From contig OZ025255.1 in assembly GCA_964019135.1 (NCBI GenBank), forward strand, positions 4,154,001 through 4,218,000: a stretch of 64,000 nucleotides of DNA, given 5' to 3'. Made by a program: the position numbers and the translations under genes. Below are positions 11,859 through 25,760 of the stretch, in pieces (positions within the stretch are counted from its first letter, which is position 1; the number at the start of each line of letters is the position of its first letter). A model generated the notes under the pieces. That model did no database searches. It worked only from the letters and a program-made list of their open reading frames with translations, and was not told where the DNA came from. Source of the stretch: Arenicola marina. Taxonomy: Eukaryota; Annelida; Polychaeta; Arenicolidae.

Positions 11859-12837
11859 CTCATACACTCCCCGGATCCCAGGCAAAGTGACACCAGACTC
11901 CGGCTCCCATACACTCCCCGGATCCCAGGCAGAGTTACACCAGACTCCGGCTCTCATACACTCCCCGGATCCCAGGCAAAGTGACACCAGATTCCGGCTC
12001 TCATACACTCCCCGGATCCCAGGCAAAGTTACACCACACTCCGGCTCTCATACACTCTCCGGATCCCAGGCAGAGTTACACCAGACTCCGGCTGTCATAC
12101 ACTCCCCGGATCCCAGGCAGAGTTACACCAGACTCCTCGGCTCTCATACACTCCCCGGATTCCCAGGCAAAGTGACACCAGACTCCGGCCCTCATACACT
12201 CCCCGGATCCCAGGCAGAGTTACACCAGACTCCGGCTCGCATACACTTCCCGGATCCCAGGCAAAGTGACACCAGACTCCGGCTCTCATACACGCCCCGG
12301 ATCCCAGGCAAAGTGACACCAGACTCCGGCTCTCATACACTCCCCGGATCCCAGGCAAAGTTACACCAGACTCCGGCTCTCATACACTCCCCGGATCCCA
12401 GGCAAAGGGACACCAGACTCCGGCTCCCATACACTCCCCGGATCCCAGGCAGAGTTACACCAGACTCCGGCTCTCATACACTCCGCGGATCCCAGGCAAA
12501 GTGACACCAGATTCCGGCTCTCACACACTCCGCGGATCCCAGGCAGAGTTACACCAGACTCCGGCTCTTATACACTCCCCGGATCCCAGGCAAAGTTGCA
12601 CCAGACTCTGGCTCTCATACACTCCCCGGATCCCAGGCAAAGTTACACCAGACTCCGGCTCTCATACACTCTCCGGATCCCAGGCAGAGTTACACCAGAC
12701 TCCGGCTCTCATACACTCCCCGGATCCCAGGCAAAGTTACACCAGACTCCGGCTCTCATACACTCCCCGGATCCCAGGCAAAGTGACACCAGACTCCGGC
12801 TCTCATACCCTCCCCGGATCCCAGGTAACGTTACACA
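11859..12837. repeat. Junction between higher-order repeats 1 and 2
   Basis: This stretch of ordinary 47-bp units lies between the two large duplicated domains. It matches about 14,116-15,094 at a shift of 2,257 bp, including the GATTCCGG, CTGTCATAC, 49-bp, CGGCCCTC and CGCATAC units in order. Just upstream the shift is 2,210 bp, 47 less, showing gain or loss of one monomer near 11,890-11,910 or 14,100-14,150. Private changes include ACACCACACTCC near 12,030 and CATACCCTCC near 12,807. No gene or unique sequence is present. Confidence 0.85.
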
Positions 12838-15764
12838 AGACTCCGGCTCTCATACACTCCCCGGATCCCAGGCAAAGTGACACCAGACTCCGGCTCTCAT
12901 ACACTCGGCGGATCCCAGGCAAAGTGACACCAGAATCCGGCTCTCATACACGCCCCGGATCCCAGGCAAAGTGACACCAGACTTCGGCTCTCATACACTT
13001 CCCGGATCCCAGGCAAATTACACCAGACTCCGGCTCTCTTACACTCCCCGGATCCCAGGCAAAGTTACACCAGACACCAGCTCTCATACACGCCCCGGAT
13101 CCCAGGCAAAGTGACACCAGACACCGGCTCTCTTACATGCCCCGGATCCCAGGCAAAGTGACACCAGACTCCGGCTCTCATACACTCCGCGGATCCAGGC
13201 AAAGCTACACCAGACACCGGCTCTCATACACTCCCCGGATCCCAGGCAAAGTTACGCCAGACACCGGCTCTCATACACTCCCCGGATCCCAGGCAAAGTG
13301 ACACCAGACTCCGGCTCTCATACACTCCCCGGATCCCAGGCAGAGTTACACCAGACTCCGGCTCTCATACACTGCCCGGATCCCAGGCAAAGTTACACCA
13401 GACTCCGGCTTTCATACACTCCCCGAATACCAGGTAAAGTGACACCAGACTCCGGCTCTCATACACTCCCCGGATCCCAGGCAAAGTGACACCAGACTCC
13501 GGCTCTCATACACTCCGCGGATCCCAGGCAAAGTGACACCAGACTCCGGCTCTCATACACTCCCCGGATCCCAGGCAAAGTGACACCAGACTCCGGCTCT
13601 CATACACTCCCCAGATCCCAGGCAGGGTTACAACAGACTCCGGCTCTCATACACTCCGCGGATCCCAGGCAAAGTGACACCAGACTCCGGCTCTCATACA
13701 CTCCCCGGATCCCTGGCAAAGTTACACCAGACTCCGGCTCTCATACACTACCCGGATCCCAGGCAAATTACACCAGACTCCGGCTCTCATACACTCCGCG
13801 GATCCCAGGCAAAGTGACATCAGACCATGGCTCTCATACACCCCCCGGATCCCAGGCAAAGTTACACCAGACTCCGGCTCTCATACACTCCCCGGATCCC
13901 AGGCAAATTACACCAGACTCCGGCTCTCATACACTCTGCGGATTCCAGGCAAAGTGACACCAGACTCCGGCTCTCATACACTCCCCGGATCCCAGGCAAA
14001 GTGACACCAGACTCCGGCTCTCATACACTCCCCGGATCCCAGGCAGAGTTACACCAGACTCCTCGGCGCTCATACACTCCCCGGATCCCAGGCAAAGTGA
14101 CACCAGACTCCGGCTCTCATACACTCCCCGGATCCCAGGCAAAGTGACACCAGACTCCGGCTCCCATACACTCCCCGGATCCCAGGCAGAGTTACACCAG
14201 ACTCCGGCTCTCATACACTCCCCGGATCCCAGGCAAAGTGACACCAGATTCCGGCTCTCATACACTCCCCGGATCCCAGGCAAAGTTACACCAGACTCCG
14301 GCTCTCATACACTCTCCGGATCCCAGGCAGAGTTACACCAGACTCCGGCTGTCATACACTCCCCGGATCCCAGGCAGAGTTACACCAGACTCCTCGGCTC
14401 TCATACACTCCCCGGATTCCCAGGCAAAGTGACACCAGACTCCGGCCCTCATACACTCCCCGGATCCCAGGCAGAGTTACACCAGACTCCGGCTCGCATA
14501 CACTTCCCGGATCCCAGGCAAAGTGACACCAGACTCCGGCTCTCATACACTCCCCGGATCCCAGGCAAAGTGACACCAGATTCCGGCTCTCATACACTCC
14601 CCGGATCCCAGGCAAAGTTACACCAGACTCCGGCTCTCATACACTCCCCGGATCCCAGGCAAAGGGACAGCAGACTCCGGCTCCCATACACTCCCCGGAT
14701 CCCAGGCAGAGTTACACCAGACTCCGGCTCTCATACACTCCCCGGATCCCAGGCAAAGTGACACCAGATTCCGGCTCTCACACACTCCGCGGATCCCAGG
14801 CAGAGTTACACCAGACTCCGGCTCTTATACACTCCCCGGATCCCAGGCAAAGTTGCACCAGACTCTGGCTCTCATACACTCCCCGGATCCCAGGCAAAGT
14901 TACACCAGACTCCGGCTCTCATACACTCTCCGGATCCCAGGCAGAGTTACACCAGACTCCGGCTCTCATACACTCCCCGGATCCCAGGCAAAGTTACACC
15001 AGACTCCGGCTCTCATACACTCCCCGGATCCCAGGCAAAGTGACACCAGACTCCGGCTCTCATACACTCCCCGGATCCCAGGTAACGTTACACAAGACTC
15101 CGGCTCTCATACACTCCCCGGATCCCAGGCAAAGTGACACCAGACTCCGGCTCTCATACACTCCGCGGATCCCAGGCAAAGTGACACCAGAATCCGGCTC
15201 TCATACACGCCCCGGATCCCAGGCAAAGTGACACCAGACTTCGGCTCTCATACACTTCCCGGATCCCAGGCAAAGTGACACCAGACTTCGGCTCTCATAC
15301 ACTCCGCGGATCCCAAGCAGAGTTACACCAGACTCCGGCTCTCATACACTACCCGGATCCCAGGCAAAGTGACACCAGGCTCCGGCTCTCATACACTCCC
15401 CGGATCCCAGGCAAAGTGACACCAGACTCCGGCTCTCATACACTCTCCGGATCCCAGGCAAAGTTACACCAGACTCCGGCTCTCATACACTCCGCGGATC
15501 CCAGGCAAAGCGACACCAGACTCCGGCTCTTATACACGCCCCGGATCCCAGGCAAAGTGACACCAGACTCCGGCTCTCATACACTCCCCGGATCCCAGGC
15601 AAAGTTACACCAGACTCCGGCTCTCATACACTCCGCGGATCCCAGGCAAAGTGACACCAGACTCCGGCTCTCATACACTCCCCGGATCCCAGGCAAAGTT
15701 ACACCAGACTCCGGCTCTCATACACTCCCCGGATCCCAGGCAAATTACACCAGACTCCGGCTCT

Positions 15765-16144
15765 CATACACTCCGCGGATCCCAAGCAAAGTGACACCAG
15801 ACTCCGGCTCTCATACACTCCCCGGATCCCAGGCAAATTACACCAGACTCCGGCTCTCATACACTCCCCGGATCCCAAGCAAAGTGACACCAGACTCCGG
15901 CTCTCATACACTCCCCGGATCCGAGGCAGAGTTACACCAGACTCCTCGGCTCTCATACACTCCCCGGATCCCAAGCAAAGTGACACCAGACTCCGGCTCT
16001 CATACACTCCCCGGATCCCAGGCAAATTACACCAGACTCCGGCTCTCATACACTCCCCGGATCCCAAGCAAAGTGACACCAGACTCCGGCTCTCATACAC
16101 TCCCCGGATCCGAGGCAGAGTTACACCAGACTCCTCGGCTCTCA
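15765..16144. repeat. 189-bp doublet (47+46+47+49) in higher-order repeat 2
   Basis: Two adjacent 189-bp copies contain the unit series 47, 46, 47 and 49 bp, with CCAAGCAAAG and GGATCCGAGGC markers. The first copy has CCGCGG near 15,773 where the second has CCCCGG. The same doublet is present in copy b near 21,173-21,552, whereas the related blocks at 2.96-3.17 kb and 17.63-17.84 kb have the series once. The doubling therefore happened after the block spread but before the 5,408-bp duplication. Confidence 0.88.
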
Positions 16145-16189
16145 TACACTCCCCGGATTCTCAGGCAAAGTGACACCAGACTCCGGCTC

Positions 16190-16360
16190 TAATACACTCC
16201 CCGTATCCCAGGCAGAGTTACACCAGACTCCGGCTCCCATACACTCCCCGTATCCCAGGCAAAGTGACACCAGACTCCGGCTCGCATACACTCCCCGTAT
16301 CCCTGGCAAAGTTACACCAGACTCCGGCTCCCATACACTCCCCGTATCCCAGGCAAAGTG
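16190..16360. repeat. Cluster of four BamHI-lacking GTATCC units
   Basis: Four consecutive units read CCCCGTATCCC instead of CCCCGGATCCC, which removes both the second CCGG and the GGATCC site. Within the cluster CTCCCATAC and CTCGCATAC units alternate, suggesting growth by two-unit (94-bp) steps. The cluster recurs in copy b at about 21,598-21,768. Single GTATCC units occur elsewhere, near 24,052, 25,245, 26,358, 26,673 and 28,947. Confidence 0.9.
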
Positions 16361-18245
16361 ACACCAGACTCCGGCTCGCATACACTCCCCGGATCCCAGG
16401 CAAAGTGACACCAGACTCCGGCTCTCATACACTCCCCGGATCCCAGGCAAAGTGACACCAGACTCCGGCTCTCATACACTCCCCGGATCCCAGGCAAAGT
16501 GACACCAGACTCCGGCTCCCATACACTCCCCGGATCCCAGGCAAAGTGACACCAGACTCCGGCTCCCATACACTCCCCGGATCCCAGGCAAAGTGTCACC
16601 AGATTCCGGCTCTCACACACTCCGCGGATCCCAGGCAGAGTTACACCAGACTCCGGCTCTTATACACTCCCCGGATCCCAGGCAAAGTTGCACCAGACTC
16701 TGGCTCTCATACACTCCCCGGATCCCAGGCAAAGTTACACCAGACTCCGGCTCTCATACACTCCCCGGATCCCAGGCAAAGTGACACCAGACTCCGGCTC
16801 TCATACACTCCCCGGATCCCAGGTAACGTTACACAAGACTCCGGCTCTCATACACTCCCCGGATCCCAGGCAAATTGACACCAGACTCCGGCTCTCATAC
16901 ACTCCGCGGATCCCAGGCAAAGTGACACCAGAATCCGGCTCTCATACACGCCCCGGATCCCAGGCAAAGTGACACCAGACTTCGGCTCTCATACAATTCC
17001 CGGATCCCAGGCAAAGTGACACCAGACTTCGGCTCTCATACACTCCCCGGATCCCAGGCAAAGTGACACCAGACTCCGGCTCTCATACACTACCCGGATC
17101 CCAGGCAAAGTGACACCAGGCTCCGGCTCTCATACACTCCCCGGATCCCAGGCAAAGTGACACCAGACTCCGGCTCTCATACACTCTCCGGATCCCAGGC
17201 AAAGTTACACCAGACTCCGGCTCTCATACACTCCGCGGATCCCAGGCAAAGCGACACCAGACCATGGCTCTCATACACCCCCCGGATCCCAGGCAAAGTT
17301 ACACCAGACTCCGAATCTCACACACTCTCCGGATCCCAGGCAAATTACACCCGACTCCGGCTCTCATACACTCCGCGGATCCCAGGCAAAGTGACACCAG
17401 ACTCCGGCTCTTATACACGCCCCGGATCCCAGGCAAAGTGACACCAGACTCCGGCTCTCATACACTCCCCGGATCCCAGGCAAAGTTACACCAGACTCCG
17501 GCTCTCATACACTCCGCGGATCCCAGGCAAAGTGACACCAGACTCCGGCTCTCATACACTCCCCGGATCCCAGGCAAAGTTACACCAGACTCCGGCTCTC
17601 ATACACTCCCCGGATCCCAGGCAAATTACACCAGACTCCGGCTCTCATACACTCCGCGGATCCCAAGCAAAGTGACACCAGACTCCGGCTCTCATACACT
17701 CCCCGGATCCCAGGCAAATTACACCAGACTCCGGCTCTCATACACTCCCCGGATCCCAAGCAAAGTGACACCAGACTCCGGCTCTCATACACTCCCCGGA
17801 TCCGAGGCAGAGTTACACCAGACTCCTCGGCTCTCATACACTCCCCGGATTCTCAGGCAAAGTGACACCAGACTCCGGCTCTAATACACTCCCCGGATCC
17901 CAGGCAGAGTTACACCAGACTCCGGCTCGCATACACTCCCCGGATCCCAGGCAAAGTGACACCAGACTCCGGCTCTCATACACTCCCCGGATCCCAGGCA
18001 AAGTGACACCAGACTCCGGCTCTCATACACTCCCCGGATCCCAGGCAAAGTGACACCAGACTCCGGCTCCCATACACTCCCCGGATCCCAGGCAAAGTGA
18101 CACCAGACTCCGGCTCTCATACACTCCGCGGATCCCAGGCAAAGTGACACCAGACTCCGGCTCTCATACACTCGGCGGATCCCAGGCAAAGTGACACCAG
18201 ACTCCGGCTCTCATACACTCGGCGGATCCCAGGCAAAGTGACACC

Positions 18246-21200
18246 AGACTCCGGCTCTCATACACTCCCCGGATCCCAGGCAAAGTGACACCAGACTCCG
18301 GCTCTCATACACTCGGCGGATCCCAGGCAAAGTGACACCAGAATCCGGCTCTCATACACGCCCCGGATCCCAGGCAAAGTGACACCAGACTTCGGCTCTC
18401 ATACACTTCCCGGATCCCAGGCAAATTACACCAGACTCCGGCTCTCTTACACTCCCCGGATCCCAGGCAAAGTTACACCAGACACCAGCTCTCATACACG
18501 CCCCGGATCCCAGGCAAAGTGACACCAGACACCGGCTCTCTTACATGCCCCGGATCCCAGGCAAAGTGACACCAGACTCCGGCTCTCATACACTCCGCGG
18601 ATCCAGGCAAAGCTACACCAGACACCGGCTCTCATACACTCCCCGGATCCCAGGCAAAGTTACGCCAGACACCGGCTCTCATACACTCCCCGGATCCCAG
18701 GCAAAGTGACACCAGACTCCGGCTCTCATACACTCCCCGGATCCCAGGCAGAGTTACACCAGACTCCGGCTCTCATACACTGCCCGGATCCCAGGCAAAG
18801 TTACACCAGACTCCGGCTTTCATACACTCCCCGAATACCAGGTAAAGTGACACCAGACTCCGGCTCTCATACACTCCCCGGATCCCAGGCAAAGTGACAC
18901 CAGACTCCGGCTCTCATACACTCCGCGGATCCCAGGCAAAGTGACACCAGACTCCGGCTCTCATACACTCCCCGGATCCCAGGCAAAGTGACACCAGACT
19001 CCGGCTCTCATACACTCCCCAGATCCCAGGCAGGGTTACAACAGACTCCGGCTCTCATACACTCCGCGGATCCCAGGCAAAGTGACACCAGACTCCGGCT
19101 CTCATACACTCCCCGGATCCCTGGCAAAGTTACACCAGACTCCGGCTCTCATACACTACCCGGATCCCAGGCAAATTACACCAGACTCCGGCTCTCATAC
19201 ACTCCGCGGATCCCAGGCAAAGTGACATCAGACCATGGCTCTCATACACCCCCCGGATCCCAGGCAAAGTTACACCAGACTCCGGCTCTCATACACTCCC
19301 CGGATCCCAGGCAAATTACACCAGACTCCGGCTCTCATACACTCTGCGGATTCCAGGCAAAGTGACACCAGACTCCGGCTCTCATACACTCCCCGGATCC
19401 CAGGCAAAGTGACACCAGACTCCGGCTCTCATACACTCCCCGGATCCCAGGCAGAGTTACACCAGACTCCTCGGCGCTCATACACTCCCCGGATCCCAGG
19501 CAAAGTGACACCAGACTCCGGCTCTCATACACTCCCCGGATCCCAGGCAAAGTGACACCAGACTCCGGCTCCCATACACTCCCCGGATCCCAGGCAGAGT
19601 TACACCAGACTCCGGCTCTCATACACTCCCCGGATCCCAGGCAAAGTGACACCAGATTCCGGCTCTCATACACTCCCCGGATCCCAGGCAAAGTTACACC
19701 AGACTCCGGCTCTCATACACTCTCCGGATCCCAGGCAGAGTTACACCAGACTCCGGCTGTCATACACTCCCCGGATCCCAGGCAGAGTTACACCAGACTC
19801 CTCGGCTCTCATACACTCCCCGGATTCCCAGGCAAAGTGACACCAGACTCCGGCCCTCATACACTCCCCGGATCCCAGGCAGAGTTACACCAGACTCCGG
19901 CTCGCATACACTTCCCGGATCCCAGGCAAAGTGACACCAGACTCCGGCTCTCATACACTCCCCGGATCCCAGGCAAAGTGACACCAGATTCCGGCTCTCA
20001 TACACTCCCCGGATCCCAGGCAAAGTTACACCAGACTCCGGCTCTCATACACTCCCCGGATCCCAGGCAAAGGGACAGCAGACTCCGGCTCCCATACACT
20101 CCCCGGATCCCAGGCAGAGTTACACCAGACTCCGGCTCTCATACACTCCCCGGATCCCAGGCAAAGTGACACCAGATTCCGGCTCTCACACACTCCGCGG
20201 ATCCCAGGCAGAGTTACACCAGACTCCGGCTCTTATACACTCCCCGGATCCCAGGCAAAGTTGCACCAGACTCTGGCTCTCATACACTCCCCGGATCCCA
20301 GGCAAAGTTACACCAGACTCCGGCTCTCATACACTCTCCGGATCCCAGGCAGAGTTACACCAGACTCCGGCTCTCATACACTCCCCGGATCCCAGGCAAA
20401 GTTACACCAGACTCCGGCTCTCATACACTCCCCGGATCCCAGGCAAAGTGACACCAGACTCCGGCTCTCATACACTCCCCGGATCCCAGGTAACGTTACA
20501 CAAGACTCCGGCTCTCATACACTCCCCGGATCCCAGGCAAAGTGACACCAGACTCCGGCTCTCATACACTCCGCGGATCCCAGGCAAAGTGACACCAGAA
20601 TCCGGCTCTCATACACGCCCCGGATCCCAGGCAAAGTGACACCAGACTTCGGCTCTCATACACTTCCCGGATCCCAGGCAAAGTGACACCAGACTTCGGC
20701 TCTCATACACTCCGCGGATCCCAAGCAGAGTTACACCAGACTCCGGCTCTCATACACTACCCGGATCCCAGGCAAAGTGACACCAGGCTCCGGCTCTCAT
20801 ACACTCCCCGGATCCCAGGCAAAGTGACACCAGACTCCGGCTCTCATACACTCTCCGGATCCCAGGCAAAGTTACACCAGACTCCGGCTCTCATACACTC
20901 CGCGGATCCCAGGCAAAGCGACACCAGACTCCGGCTCTTATACACGCCCCGGATCCCAGGCAAAGTGACACCAGACTCCGGCTCTCATACACTCCCCGGA
21001 TCCCAGGCAAAGTTACACCAGACTCCGGCTCTCATACACTCCGCGGATCCCAGGCAAAGTGACACCAGACTCCGGCTCTCATACACTCCCCGGATCCCAG
21101 GCAAAGTTACACCAGACTCCGGCTCTCATACACTCCCCGGATCCCAGGCAAATTACACCAGACTCCGGCTCTCATACACTCCGCGGATCCCAAGCAAAGT

Positions 21201-23524
21201 GACACCAGACTCCGGCTCTCATACACTCCCCGGATCCCAGGCAAATTACACCAGACTCCGGCTCTCATACACTCCCCGGATCCCAAGCAAAGTGACACCA
21301 GACTCCGGCTCTCATACACTCCCCGGATCCGAGGCAGAGTTACACCAGACTCCTCGGCTCTCATACACTCCCCGGATCCCAAGCAAAGTGACACCAGACT
21401 CCGGCTCTCATACACTCCCCGGATCCCAGGCAAATTACACCAGACTCCGGCTCTCATACACTCCCCGGATCCCAAGCAAAGTGACACCAGACTCCGGCTC
21501 TCATACACTCCCCGGATCCGAGGCAGAGTTACACCAGACTCCTCGGCTCTCATACACTCCCCGGATTCTCAGGCAAAGTGACACCAGACTCCGGCTCTAA
21601 TACACTCCCCGTATCCCAGGCAGAGTTACACCAGACTCCGGCTCCCATACACTCCCCGTATCCCAGGCAAAGTGACACCAGACTCCGGCTCGCATACACT
21701 CCCCGTATCCCTGGCAAAGTTACACCAGACTCCGGCTCCCATACACTCCCCGTATCCCAGGCAAAGTGACACCAGACTCCGGCTCGCATACACTCCCCGG
21801 ATCCCAGGCAAAGTGACACCAGACTCCGGCTCTCATACACTCCCCGGATCCCAGGCAAAGTGACACCAGACTCCGGCTCTCATACACTCCCCGGATCCCA
21901 GGCAAAGTGACACCAGACTCCGGCTCCCATACACTCCCCGGATCCCAGGCAAAGTGACACCAGACTCCGGCTCCCATACACTCCCCGGATCCCAGGCAAA
22001 GTGTCACCAGATTCCGGCTCTCACACACTCCGCGGATCCCAGGCAGAGTTACACCAGACTCCGGCTCTTATACACTCCCCGGATCCCAGGCAAAGTTGCA
22101 CCAGACTCTGGCTCTCATACACTCCCCGGATCCCAGGCAAAGTTACACCAGACTCCGGCTCTCATACACTCCCCGGATCCCAGGCAAAGTGACACCAGAC
22201 TCCGGCTCTCATACACTCCCCGGATCCCAGGTAACGTTACACAAGACTCCGGCTCTCATACACTCCCCGGATCCCAGGCAAATTGACACCAGACTCCGGC
22301 TCTCATACACTCCGCGGATCCCAGGCAAAGTGACACCAGAATCCGGCTCTCATACACGCCCCGGATCCCAGGCAAAGTGACACCAGACTTCGGCTCTCAT
22401 ACAATTCCCGGATCCCAGGCAAAGTGACACCAGACTTCGGCTCTCATACACTCCCCGGATCCCAGGCAAAGTGACACCAGACTCCGGCTCTCATACATTA
22501 CCCGGATCCCAGGCAAAGTGACACCAGGCTCCGGCTCTCATACACTCCCCGGATCCCAGGCAAAGTGACACCAGACTCCGGCTCTCATACACTCTCCGGA
22601 TCCCAGGCAAAGTTACACCAGACTCCGGCTCTCATACACTCCGCGGATCCCAGGCAAAGCGACACCAGACCATGGCTCTCATACACCCCCCGGATCCCAG
22701 GCAAAGTTACACCAGACTCCGAATCTCACACACTCTCCGGATCCCAGGCAAATTACACCCGACTCCGGCTCTCATACACTCCGCGGATCCCAGGCAAAGT
22801 GACACCAGACTCCGGCTCTTATACACGCCCCGGATCCCAGGCAAAGTGACACCAGACTCCGGCTCTCATACACTCCCCGGATCCCAGGCAAAGTTACACC
22901 AGACTCCGGCTCTCATACACTCCGCGGATCCCAGGCAAAGTGACACCAGACTCCGGCTCTCATACACTCCCCGGATCCCAGGCAAAGTTACACCAGACTC
23001 CGGCTCTCATACACTCCCCGGATCCCAGGCAAATTACACCAGACTCCGGCTCTCATACACTCCGCGGATCCCAAGCAAAGTGACACCAGACTCCGGCTCT
23101 CATACACTCCCCGGATCCCAGGCAAATTACACCAGACTCCGGCTCTCATACACTCCCCGGATCCCAAGCAAAGTGACACCAGACTCCGGCTCTCATACAC
23201 TCCCCGGATCCGAGGCAGAGTTACACCAGACTCCTCGGCTCTCATACACTCCCCGGATTCTCAGGCAAAGTGACACCAGACTCCGGCTCTAATACACTCC
23301 CCGGATCCCAGGCAGAGTTACACCAGACTCCGGCTCGCATACACTCCCCGGATCCCAGGCAAAGTGACACCAGACTCCGGCTCTCATACACTCCCCGGAT
23401 CCCAGGCAAAGTGACACCAGACTCCGGCTCTCATACACTCCCCGGATCCCAGGCAAAGTGACACCAGACTCCGGCTCCCATACACTCCCCGGATCCCAGG
23501 CAAAGTGACACCAGACTCCGGCTC
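18246..23524. repeat. Higher-order repeat 2, copy b (5,279 bp, incomplete end)
   Basis: This is the adjacent second copy of 12,838-18,116. I noticed essentially one change over more than 5 kb, CACTACCCGG near 17,090 against CATTACCCGG near 22,498, so these are the most alike large copies in the window. The match ends where CTCTCAT at 18,115 meets CTCCCAT at 23,523. Such identity means either a very recent duplication or an assembly duplication. Confidence 0.92.
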
Positions 23525-24384
23525 CCATACACTCCCCGGATCCCAGGCAAAGTGTCACCAGATTCCGGCTCTCACACACTCCGCCGATCCCAGGCAGAGT
23601 TACACCAGACTCCGGCTCTCATACACTCCCCGGATCCCAGGCAAAGTTACACCAGACTCTGGCTCTCATACACTCCCCAGATCCCAGGCAAAGTTACACC
23701 AGACTCCGGCTCTCATACACTCCGCGGATCCCAGGCAAAGTGACACCAGAATCCGGCTCTCATACACGCCCCGGATCCCAGGCAGAGTTACACCAGACTC
23801 CGGCTCTCATACACTCCCCGGATCCCAGGCAAAGTTACACCAGACTCCGGCTCTCATACACTCCCCGGATCCCAGGCAAATTACACCAGACTCCGGCTCT
23901 CATACACTCCGCGGATCCCAAGCAAAGTGACACCAGACTCCGGCTCTCATACACTCCCCGGATCCCAGGCAAATTACACCAGACTCCGGCTCTCATACAC
24001 TCCCCGGATCCCAAGCAAAGTGACACCAGACTCCGGCTCTCATACACTCCCCGTATCCCAGGCAAAGTGACACCAGACTCCGGCTCGCATACACGCCCCG
24101 GATCCCAGGCAAAGTGACACCAGACTCCGGCTCTCATACACTCCCCGGATCCCAGGCAAAGTTACACCAAACTCCGGCTCTCATACACTCCCCGGTTCCC
24201 AGGCAAAGTGACACCAGACTCCGGCTCCCATACACTCCCCGGATCCCAGGCAGAGTTACACCAGACTCCGGCTCTCATACACTCCCCGGATCCCAGGCAA
24301 AGTGTCACCAGATTCCGGCTCTCACACACTCCGCGGATCCCAAGCAGAGTTACACCAGACTCCGGCTCGCATACACTCCCCGGA
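23525..24384. repeat. Linking stretch of ordinary satellite units
   Basis: About 18 units join higher-order repeat 2 to the 24-29 kb mosaic. The part near 23.8-24.0 kb contains 46-bp units and CCAAGC units like those at 22.97-23.2 kb. The part near 24.1-24.35 kb has ACACCAAACTCC, CCCGGTTCCC and AAAGTGTCACC units that recur at 24.45-24.65 and 28.17-28.37 kb. No gene or unique sequence is present. Confidence 0.85.
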
Positions 24385-25760
24385 TCCCAGGCAAAGTGAC
24401 ACCAGACTCCGGCTCTCATACACGCCCCGGATCCCAGGCAAAGTGACACCAGACTCCGGCTCTCATACACTCCCCGGATCCCAGGCAAAGTTACACCAAA
24501 CTCCGGCTCTCATACACTCCCCGGTTCCCAGGCAAAGTGACACCAGACTCCGGCTCCCATACACTCCCCGGATCCCAGGCAGAGTTACACCAGACTCCGG
24601 CTCTCATACACTCCCCGGATCCCAGGCAAAGTGTCACCAGATTCCGGCTCTCACACACTCCGCGGATCCCAGGCAAAGCTACACCAGACACCGGCTCTCA
24701 TACACTCCCCGGATCCCAGGCAAAGTTCTCATACACTCCCCGGATCCCAGGCAAAGTGTCACCAGATTCCGGCTCTCACACACTCCGCGGATCCCAGGCA
24801 GAGTTACACCAGACTCCGGCTCTCATACACTCCCCGGATCCCAGGCAAAGTTACACCAGACTCTGGCTCTCAAACACTTCCCGGATCCCAGGCAAAGTTA
24901 CACCAGACTCCGGCTCTCATACACTCCCCAGATCCCAGGCAAAGTTACACCAGACCCCAGCTCTCATACACGCCCCGGATCCCAAGCAAAGTTCCACCAG
25001 ACACCGGCTCTCATACATGCCCCGAATCCCAGGCAAAGTGACACCAGACTCCGGCTCTCATACACTCCGCGGATCCAGGCAAAGCTACACCAGACACCGG
25101 CTCTCATACACTCCCCGGATCCCAGGCAAAGTTCTCATACACTCCCCGGATCCCAGGCAAAGTTACACCAGACTCCTCGGCTCTCATACACTCCCCGGAT
25201 TCTCAGGCAAAGTGACACCAGACTCCGGCTCTCATACACTCCCCGTATCCCAGGCAGAGTTACACCAGACTCCGGCTCGCATACACTCCCCGGATCCCAG
25301 GCAAAGTGACACCAGACTCCGGCTCTCATACACGCCCCGGATCCCAGGCAAAGTGACACCAGACTCCGGCTCTCATACACTCCCCGGATCCCAGGCAAAG
25401 TTACACCAGACTCCGGCTCTCATACACTCCCCGGATCCCAGGCAAAGTGACACCAGACTCCGGCTCCCATACACTCCCCGGATCCGAGGCAGAGTTACAC
25501 CAGACTCCGGCTCTCATACACTCCCCGGATCCCAGGCAAAGTGTCACCAGATTCCGGCTCTCACACACTCCGCCGATCCCAGGCAGAGTTACACCAGACT
25601 CCGGCTCTCATACACTCCCCGGATCCCAGGCAAAGTTACACCAGACTCTGGCTCTCATACACTCCCCAGATCCCAGGCAAAGTTACACCAGACTCCGGCT
25701 CTCATACACTCCGCGGATCCCAGGCAAAGTGACACCAGAATCCGGCTCTCATACACGCCC
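24385..25760. repeat. Block duplicated at about 28,088-29,463 (shift 3,703 bp)
   Basis: About 1.38 kb matches 3,703 bp downstream. Shared rare markers are CCCGGTTCCC, AAAGTGTCACC, two truncated 31-bp units, CTCAAACACTTCC, AAAGTTCCACC, CATGCCCC, GGATCCAGG and CGCCGATCCC. Small differences include CAGACCCCAG near 24,955 against CAGACACCAG near 28,658, and CCCCGAATCCC near 25,020 against CCCCGGATCCC near 28,723. Edges are approximate. Confidence 0.88.
24728..24758. repeat. Truncated 31-bp unit (first of six)
   Basis: The first 16 bases of a unit are missing, so AAAGTT runs straight into CTCATACACTCCCC. The same truncation is present at 25,134, 26,248, 26,563, 28,431 and 28,837 and was seen nowhere outside 24.7-28.9 kb. 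Spacings (3,703, 1,429 and 315 bp) match the block duplications, so one deletion followed by block copying explains all six. Confidence 0.93.

Larger units (their letters stand above)
12838..18245. repeat. Higher-order repeat 2, copy a (5,408 bp)
   Basis: Matches the sequence 5,408 bp downstream from 12,838 to about 18,116. It contains in order the shortened GGATCCAGG unit near 13,190, a CGAATACCAGG unit near 13,427, a CCATGG unit near 13,825, the recycled cassette near 14.3-15.1 kb, a 189-bp doublet near 15.8-16.1 kb, the GTATCC cluster near 16.2-16.35 kb, and the 2.0-3.2 kb block of higher-order repeat 1. About 130 bp at its end (18,117-18,245) has no counterpart in copy b and consists of units with CTCGGCGG or CCCCGG. 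Confidence 0.92.
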
